64,000 bases of DNA from Puntigrus tetrazona. Taxonomy: Eukaryota > Chordata > Actinopteri > Cypriniformes > Cyprinidae. A program made the translations under genes and the position numbers. The notes under the pieces are model-generated. The model ran no database searches, had not been told where the DNA came from, and saw only the letters and a program-made list of their open reading frames with translations. Positions 57,145 to 64,000 of the stretch are shown here, one piece after another. Location: positions 3,227,353 through 3,291,352 of the forward strand of contig NC_056708.1 in assembly GCF_018831695.1 (NCBI RefSeq). The letters are read 5' to 3'. How positions within the stretch are numbered: the first letter of the stretch is position 1; the number at the start of each line of letters is the position of its first letter.

Positions 57145-60100
57145 GTAAACAAAAAAAACTTTCAATATGTTTTCCTGCATTGACATACAAGTGTTTTTTG
57201 CTCTCCAAAGTTATCTTATAGGGTAATTTCACAAAAGAGATGTGGATTATTGAGTCCATTTCACATCAAGATTTTGGGTCTGAATTTGAACTCAACGCAA
57301 TGAAGCTTCAGTTGATGCCATAGCATTTGCACCTTTGTAAATATAACACATTTCTCATAACTTGTTAACTCAGAATAAGTTATCTTTGGAGAGCAGCTTG
57401 GATTCATTGCATCTCTTGCAGCAAACAAATGCGAATGTCAATCAAAGTACGTTTTGAAGGTACAGTAAATCCATAGAGCATCTTCACTCCTGAATCGCTC
57501 ATTATACAATGAGTCTATGATGGTGGAATCAAAATTAGATTTAGACTTTACTAGAGATGTTAATTTTTGTCCTGATGATAGTGGTTTTTCCTCTGTGCGA
57601 GTCCGCGTCAGGGGAACATGTCTGAATCAGCTCTAGCAGCACAAGAGTGTGTTATCAGATAGCCAGGGGTTTGCCTCATTTAACCAGAACTGCTCTCCGG
57701 TGTTATCGCCCGAATTTTATGGCAGTTAGTTTATACAAAAAACACAGCCTTTGGTTTAAAGTCACTCATGAAAGAGATTTTGTCTAGGCCTCAGGAGAAA
57801 AGGACTCAGGGAAAAGAAACACTTATTCTCAATGACTGTAAAAGATTTGATAACGCCGTAGTACTGTTAGACTTTTGTAAAGAGACTAAAAAGATAACAT
57901 CGACTGCTTGTGTTCCAGCACACAACAGCACTGACGTTTGCTGTAGCTAATCATATGTGTAAATTCTGGGCAATCTTAGTGTGAATGTGTACTGTAAAGA
58001 AAAGGAAGTGAATGTTTTTAGAAGGGCTGAATATAAAGCGAGGATTTGACTAAAAAGAGCGCCATATCCAGGAAGAGAGATGTTTGTTTAGTAGTGGGTG
58101 TTATGGGCTTCTGAAGCAAGTTCTCATCGGAAAGTACAGCTGCAATGTCTAGATTTTGAGTACCAACAGAAAAAATTGTAGATCTATTTATTTTCTCCTA
58201 TAAAGGGATGAAATTTGCTGTCCAGATGCTAAACAAAACACAAGATTTTAAAATAAAAGGACAACGGTCAGATTCCTAAATCAAAGTGGTTGATAGTTTT
58301 ATCATCATTTTATATTTGCTTATGTTATTTGCTGTGCTTAATGGGGTTGTGATTCTTTCCTGTTAATGTACTCAGTCTTCTGTCTTTTGTCTGATTTTTA
58401 AATATTTTTAAATGGAAAATTAATTGGGAAAAATACTTATTAATCCTGAGAGTAGCTATTATGCAACTGTATAATATACAGGCAACCAACCACTACTGCA
58501 AAATAATGCCACTGGGTGCTCGAAATGACCATATATAATTACACTCATTACATGACTCCATAACCTAATAAATTAAATCTGACAGAGTTATATTTAGACC
58601 AGTTAGCTTCTAATATTATACACAGAACAGCATACTATATATATGATTGGCCAAAGATATATTACAAAGATATATTACAAAGATTGGCCAATTACAATCA
58701 AATATCCCAGAGAACCATGCACTAAGCCATAAAATTACTTTTTATAAGCAAACTTCTAAGAATATAATGTGATTGTCAAGTTATGAAAATCCGAAATCTG
58801 GAAATTCTTTTATGAAAAACAATCTTCGAAGCACTGCCTCAAGTCTTTTTAAGCCAAACATGTGGGTAGTCTTGTAATCCAAGACGGTGCCGTCTCCTGC
58901 ATACTTTCAGCAGCTTGTGAAACAGTCCTGAGTTCCTGCGGTTGCCCTTCGTGGAGGTGATGACTAGGCGTAAGGGGTCTTGAAAGACTTCATAGCTCAC
59001 ATAGCTCGTGCAGAGTCAGCTCAGCCACAGCTGGTGACTTTCTTAACAGCTGTTCACGTTGGACAGTATATAAATATATTCAAGTTTACACGAGAATGTG
59101 GCAACATGTGACATTTATATTCTGAACTTAAATGTCAAACAATGCACAGTTTTTTTTTCTGTGGGAAGCCACAATCCACACAATAATGAGCTGACTAAAG
59201 TATAAACTAAGTACAGTTTTAGCTTTAGATGGTACATTTAGGCTGCATTCTCCCAGCAGCTTTGTAACGGTAAATGCAGTTTACTGTGAAATATTGATTG
59301 TCTGTCCATTCTGTAACTGAAACTCACAGACATAGTTTTGCAAGTTCACAGAAATAGAGATTTTAGATCCAGTTGTCTTTCACAGTGCTCTAGCCGCTAA
59401 GCTTTGTGGTTTACACTGCTAAAACTTTTAAAACACACGTGGTCTAACTTCAGTTCAGCAGATCTTCATAGCTTCACATTTGCTCAGTAACTCAAGCAAT
59501 AATGCGCGTAACTACACTTACAAAAAAATAGCTCAAGTCTGAGTAGAAGGAAGTTGAAATAGCACAACTGCATCAGCAAAGTCATTTTTAACAAGGTACC
59601 AAACATATTTTTGAGTGTCACTGGACACTTCCATTTAAACTGCTGTGAAAATGTGCAATATGGCGCATAATATTAACGCCACAACAACATATTTAAAACT
59701 TGCTTGTCCGACTTGGAGACCAGCTAATGCTTTAAATACATACAAAAAAACCGAAGCTGTTGCTGGTTACTTAAGAACTGAACCTCCACCTCACATGGGC
59801 TTATTCACAGGATTATGTTGTTTCAACTATAATAATATGTTCTGTTGTTTTGGATGCCACTTGTCAGCAAATGCCTTTTTCAAGACAACTAATACTGATG
59901 TATTTTGTCATTGAATGAGGTATTCACCCTCAAAAAATCCATCGACTTTAGGATAATTGAACCACTGTCAGGGGTGTGATAAGCAGGAGAGCACACGACT
60001 AGTATAAATGAAAATAAAGCGTTTTAATCTATTCAGACGATGAAAATAAACAATATAAACGCAGGCAGGCAGACAGGATGATAACCACACGCAAATAAGG

Positions 60101-60519
60101 ACGAGATCGGACCAATGGAACTGAAAACACAGGACTTAAATACACCGGGTAAATGACTAAATTAACTATACACAGCTGAAGACAATTAACTAAATTAGGT
60201 CACACGGAACATGGCACACGACAAAAACAATAACACAAGTCCAGAGAACGTGACAACCACAAGTGCTAAAATTCTAACTATTTAGGACTAATTTTTCCAG
60301 CACTCTATTGCCAGTCTGGTTAAAGACAATATTCACAGTTGAGAACAGAAAAGCTGATTGTCTCCTGCAAACTGTATTATGCACAAACTTACTCGAGAGT
60401 CACACATCTTGCAGTACTAATACTTTTGGCAATCCCAAACACCTTTGTGAAACACCTAAAAATAACATCTGATCTAGATAAATGACCTGACCATAGAAAA
60501 TGTTTTACCTGTCTTACAG
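57145..60519 (+). other. palm2: palm2 intron, 3.4 kb
   Basis: Bounded by GTAAAC and a TACCTGTCTTACAG acceptor. It contains the solo LTR at 59966-60255. Positions 58850-59040 are non-repetitive and GC-richer, a possible conserved element. No other exon seen. Confidence 0.85.
59966..60255. mobile_element. Solo LTR with 5-bp target duplication
   Basis: The 290-bp segment starts TGTCAGGGG and ends GAACGTGACA (TG...CA with TGTCA/TGACA short inverted ends). ACCAC occurs immediately on both sides (59961-59965 and 60256-60260), a perfect 5-bp target site duplication. There is no internal coding region, so this is what remains after recombination between the two LTRs of an inserted element. Phrases such as CACAGCTGAAGACAATTAACTAAATTAGG resemble fish gypsy LTRs (from memory). 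It lies in a palm2 intron, 264 bp before the next exon. Confidence 0.88.
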
Positions 60520-60650
60520 TCCAAAGCCATGAGGGAGAGGTGGCTTCTCCAGGGGACACCAGCGGTGCCACAAGAGGAAGAAGAAGGCCGGAGAAAACAG
60601 GTTGAGCAAGACGAACATCACGCTAAGACACTAGAAGATGCTATTCATAG
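60520..60650 (+). CDS. palm2: Paralemmin-2, third recognised coding exon
   Basis: 131 bp, starting at TACAG|TCC and ending CATAG|GTACAG: 43 codons plus two bases (phase 2). It reads SKAMRERWLLQGTPAVPQEE, then a Glu/Arg-rich stretch and HHAKTLEDAIH. The KA-RERWLLQGTPA core is diagnostic of paralemmins, and the EEEE...RRKQ...LEDAI pattern fits paralemmin-2. It continues the N-terminal coiled coil. The next expected exon (a LEQEIQ-like start) is not in the remaining 3.3 kb, so the rest of the gene, including the C-terminal membrane anchor or the AKAP2 part, is outside the window. Confidence 0.95.
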
Positions 60651-63094
60651 GTACAGTAATCTATTTCTGATGAAAAATAACACGGTGTTTACTGAACACT
60701 TTCCACTGATCTCATCTTACAAAATAAGGGATGTTTTTGGGGTTATATGTTTATTTCCTGCAATAGCATCCATTAAGCAACCACTGTTCCAAACACTGGA
60801 GTCATTTCCTCCAGACTTCAGTGGGATCTGTATTTCTGCTCAGCTTTGCTTTTAATTATGAGAACTTCAAAGCTGATTTCCTTCAAGCTCATCTGGTAGA
60901 CGTATTTGAACCTCTGCAGATGCCGTTTAAGGATCCTCATATGGGATGCATTGCCAAACCAATGTGTGTTTCAATCGATTGCACTGCAGCGGGATATTTT
61001 GATAATTACACGGCACTATTGCTTCGAAAACAAGATGTTGTGACTAGAAAACCAGATAAATCATGCAAGGAGCAGTACACATGATACTAACTGTGGCTGT
61101 AACGTAGGTTAATCAGCTGATAATGCTTGAAGGTAATCACTTGCAAAATTTAAACATTGAGAATTATAGAAATAGAAAAGTATGCAAAAAAACAGATGAA
61201 CATAATCATAAAGGAGACTATAAAGTCTAATGAATCATTGATACTGGCCAGAGATGAGATCCTTCCCAAAACGTTTAAAAGATTAGACGTAACTTAAATA
61301 GATTTAGCATCTTGAAGTGTTAAGATACACAAGAAACAGACGAACATGAGCATAAACTAATAGAATATATCTTTCCATGAGTGTTTATTAACTGCACATT
61401 ATTTTCCGTTCATTTGGTACAGAAGTTCCCATGGCCCAGATCACCAGGGGCCAATATTAGCAGCCAATATTCCAATAATAAGTGTTGGAACATTGGAACA
61501 TTCAATATAACTGAAATTAGTTTAAGTGCGCTTTTTTAGAGAAGACCTGCAGGGTCTTTTGATTTCTCTCTTAATATGTTTAAAGGCTAAAGTTGAACGT
61601 CTGAAGGCCTCTGAATGTTTGATGAAAACTCAAGAGTTTGAAATGTTATACGGAGGACTAACAGTTTTTCTGGTTTTGAAGCAATCAATTGTTATTCAGT
61701 TGATTCAAGTGAGCTGTGTGGGAGTATTTGGAAGATGTTTGGATTGTAAAACTCATATTACATAAGTTATGTTTTACCTTTTGGTCCTCAGAAGTGATTA
61801 TGTAATCAGTTGTGATTGAAGTGGATGATGCTCTTATGATGAGTGGACGCTCTGAATTCCATCATCAAGTTGATTGCTAATTTACTCTTCCATGATGTCA
61901 TCCATGGAATGTCCACTTCAATGTTTAGATTTCATTAAGTCTCTAGGATGGGTTTCCTCTCTGCCCAGGATGTCGTCTTTGAATTTTTTTCGAAGGGTAA
62001 ACAAAGTGGTGTCTAAAATTATTTACATCACACCAGCGTAATTAGAATGCATGGAATCTTGATGGTGGATACTAGAACAGGGCTAATGTGGGCAACCAAT
62101 TATATTTCAAAAACTGTATTATGTTGAAAGTTCAGAAGAATATTTCTGAGAGTTATTCAAGCGTTTTTTTGAACTTTTTTCCCACACTGGTCTATTATTA
62201 TGGCATCAACTTCAGATAAAGAGTGGTTGGACATTTTATATGTTAGTTAGACAGTCTCTTCCTGTCTGGTTCTTGTCCAAAATAAACAGCTATTTGGACC
62301 AAACAGTTTGCAGATAGTTCTGCAAGTTTTGCTTGGTGAGGTTAGTGGGACACAGATGCAAACATTAAGAACTAACCAACGATCACAGACTTTATTAAAT
62401 AGTGTGAATCATGGACCAAAAAAACAGTATCTTTTTTTTACCAGAACCTTCACTGTCAGTGACGACCCAACAGGTAACTGAGTCTAGACTTAACGTAATA
62501 AAGCATATTTGAGTTACATATTTGAGCTACTCTTTGTCAGGAGGATTATTTGGGCTGTGAGCTTCCATCTGTCATTGGAAGGGTAATGTAGTTAAATGCT
62601 CATTGTGCAGCTGGGCTGGTTGTGTGCGGCAGGTAATATTTCCAGGGCTGACAGGGCAGGGGAGATTCACACAGAAATCTCTCTGTCTGGATGCTGAGAG
62701 GAATGAACGTCTCTGTGGCAGGAGTATGGAGACTGAGGGAGTGGCTGCTGGCTATTTCTGTACCCTGCAGAGGAGATCCTCCAAAATAAATGGCACTCAA
62801 GACTCATTTTTCCAGGGTTGATAAAAAGAATGAAGTGTTCAACTTTCTTTTCTGCAGCAGCATTATTATGTAACTTAATAAACGTTTCATGGCAGTTTCA
62901 AAGTGAACCATCTGGTGAGGGGTGATAAAACAACACATGAGGGGTGAGTTCAATGCATGACCCTGGCAGGTTTTTGTTACATTGGCACATATTGCTACGT
63001 TTGTATATGTAGCTGCAGACACATATTGTGGAGGTTCATAATTCAAATATTCAAAGAGTGTCACTAAAAGTTAATGCCCAATCATGTTGGAAAT
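60651..63094 (+). other. palm2: palm2 intron, extends beyond the window
   Basis: No paralemmin-like exon was found. The open frames at 60529-61084 past the donor are intronic read-through. Positions 62520-62820 are non-repetitive and moderately GC-rich, a candidate conserved element. An inverted pair ATTGAAGTGGA / TCCACTTCAAT lies at about 61817-61922. Confidence 0.7.
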
Positions 63095-63225
63095 GTCCTT
63101 TACACCAAACCAATCCTAAATCTACCCGATAGTGTTAACAAATGCAAAAGTGGCATAAAAGCGCATTTGTTGATACAACTGTGCCATTTTAACAACCTAA
63201 TGCAGATTTGAGCTATTTTGTTTTG
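63095..63225. repeat. Dispersed repeat copy 2
   Basis: Aligns with 47095-47205 and, inverted, 54895-54960 (see those entries). Three copies within palm2 introns. Confidence 0.65.
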
Positions 63226-64000
63226 TCAAAACGTCGCTCTTCATCGACTAAGTGTAAAGTAGTATCACGTTAGCCACCAAACTAGCCTACTGAGTTAGCA
63301 AACGTTTTTTAGATGTCATAGCATGTTTGAATTCACGACATTCCTCAAGTAATTATGAAAAAAGTAGGCTTTGTTAATCGAAACTGTGGACCTGCGAATC
63401 ATACTTTGTGCGATAAAGAAGAACAGTTGTGGCAAACTGCAGAGATTCATATACACGCGTTTTGGAGTTTCGCAGCAATGCAGGTAGAGAAACATATTTC
63501 CAATGAGGTTGAAAACATGAGTCTATAATTTGTAGTAACACTAATAAAAGTCCATCTCATGTTGTCTCTCACATAAAAATCCACCCACATCGTTTTTTTT
63601 TTTTAGCTCTTTTGGCTTGTGAACTATGCTTGAGTTCTGCAGAATTTTCTCCTGATTCAGACAAGATGACTTCCTCACTGGTAAAAAAAAAAAAAGAAGA
63701 AGCAACAGTTTAAAGCTAAGAAATACTTTTAGTCTAAAATAAGAGGATTGTGAGGGAATGTGTCTTTAGACTACACCTGCAAAAGTTTGACTGACGGCAG
63801 ACCGAGCAGTATTACCAACAGAAGTCTATAATTTAGAAATATGCAAATATAGTCTTAAACAAATCATCCTAACTGATACATTACTGTATCACACTGAAAA
63901 CGCAAAGCATGAGGTTATGCCTGCCTGCTTAATATGCAAAAACTGAACAAAATAATGACAAAGCATTGAAACTAAGCTTATGGTAAATGGTTTTGGCTGT
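63226..64000 (+). other. palm2: palm2 intron, AT-rich, nothing recognised
   Basis: Short A and T homopolymers (about 63592-63604 and 63681-63693); no exon or repeat family identified. Confidence 0.5.

Noticed and set aside
61953..61998. Acceptor-like CTCTCTGCCCAG with a following GTAAAC, considered as the next palm2 exon
   Set aside because: The frame would be compatible, but the encoded residues (MSSLNFFR) bear no resemblance to the paralemmin coiled coil and the segment is very short.

Overview
The window is vertebrate nuclear DNA, almost certainly from a teleost fish and most likely a cypriniform. It is AT-rich and intron-dominated, full of microsatellites, and carries many degraded copies of repeat families I know from cyprinid and other fish genomes: Tc1-like transposons, GTTACACTTTAT-ended MITEs, a tRNA-derived SINE, and Ty3/gypsy elements. 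No bacterial features are present.

The only host gene I can name is a paralemmin-2 gene (palm2; PALM2 part of PALM2-AKAP2) on the + strand in the right-hand part. Three coding exons are clear: the start-codon exon (44703-44748, MAEAELHKERLQALA), exon 57064-57144 (EKRKRQAEIEDKRRQ...), and exon 60520-60650 (SKAMRERWLLQGTPA...). Their splice sites and phases agree (0, 0, then 2). The rest of the gene lies beyond position 64000. An upstream exon at 37014-37211 has a strong acceptor and donor. If spliced to 44703 it adds an in-frame N-terminal extension, MMGTPHGGKPAYE. A CpG-rich block at 25400-25698 ending in a good donor could be a still more distal first exon.

The second major object is a full-length Ty3/gypsy-type LTR retrotransposon on the - strand at 25968-34582. 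It has two LTRs of about 1166 bp with TG...CA ends, a flanking TTGT duplication, a tRNA-Pro-type primer site, a PNMA-like gag, a zinc knuckle, protease, reverse transcriptase, RNase H and integrase. All are broken by frameshifts. If the 25.4-kb exon belongs to palm2, this element lies antisense in its first intron.

Layout: 0-2.4 kb, AT-rich DNA, a hairpin repeat and a gutted Tc1-like transposon. 2.65-5.16 kb, a 5'-truncated chromodomain-type gypsy element with one LTR. 5.4-8.2 kb, two phase-compatible exon-like segments on the - strand, unidentified. 8.2-25 kb, intergenic DNA with MITEs, a SINE, microsatellites and a few candidate regulatory elements. 25.4-34.6 kb, the CpG-rich exon candidate and the LTR retrotransposon. 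34.6-64 kb, palm2 with large introns carrying MITEs, a (GATA)n tract and a clean solo LTR with a 5-bp target duplication (59966-60255).

I found no convincing new molecular system. The most interesting leads are the in-frame 5' extension of palm2, the PNMA-like gag, the RFX X-box next to the palm2 5' exon, and the unidentified exon pairs at 5.4-8.2 kb and 10.7-11.7 kb.
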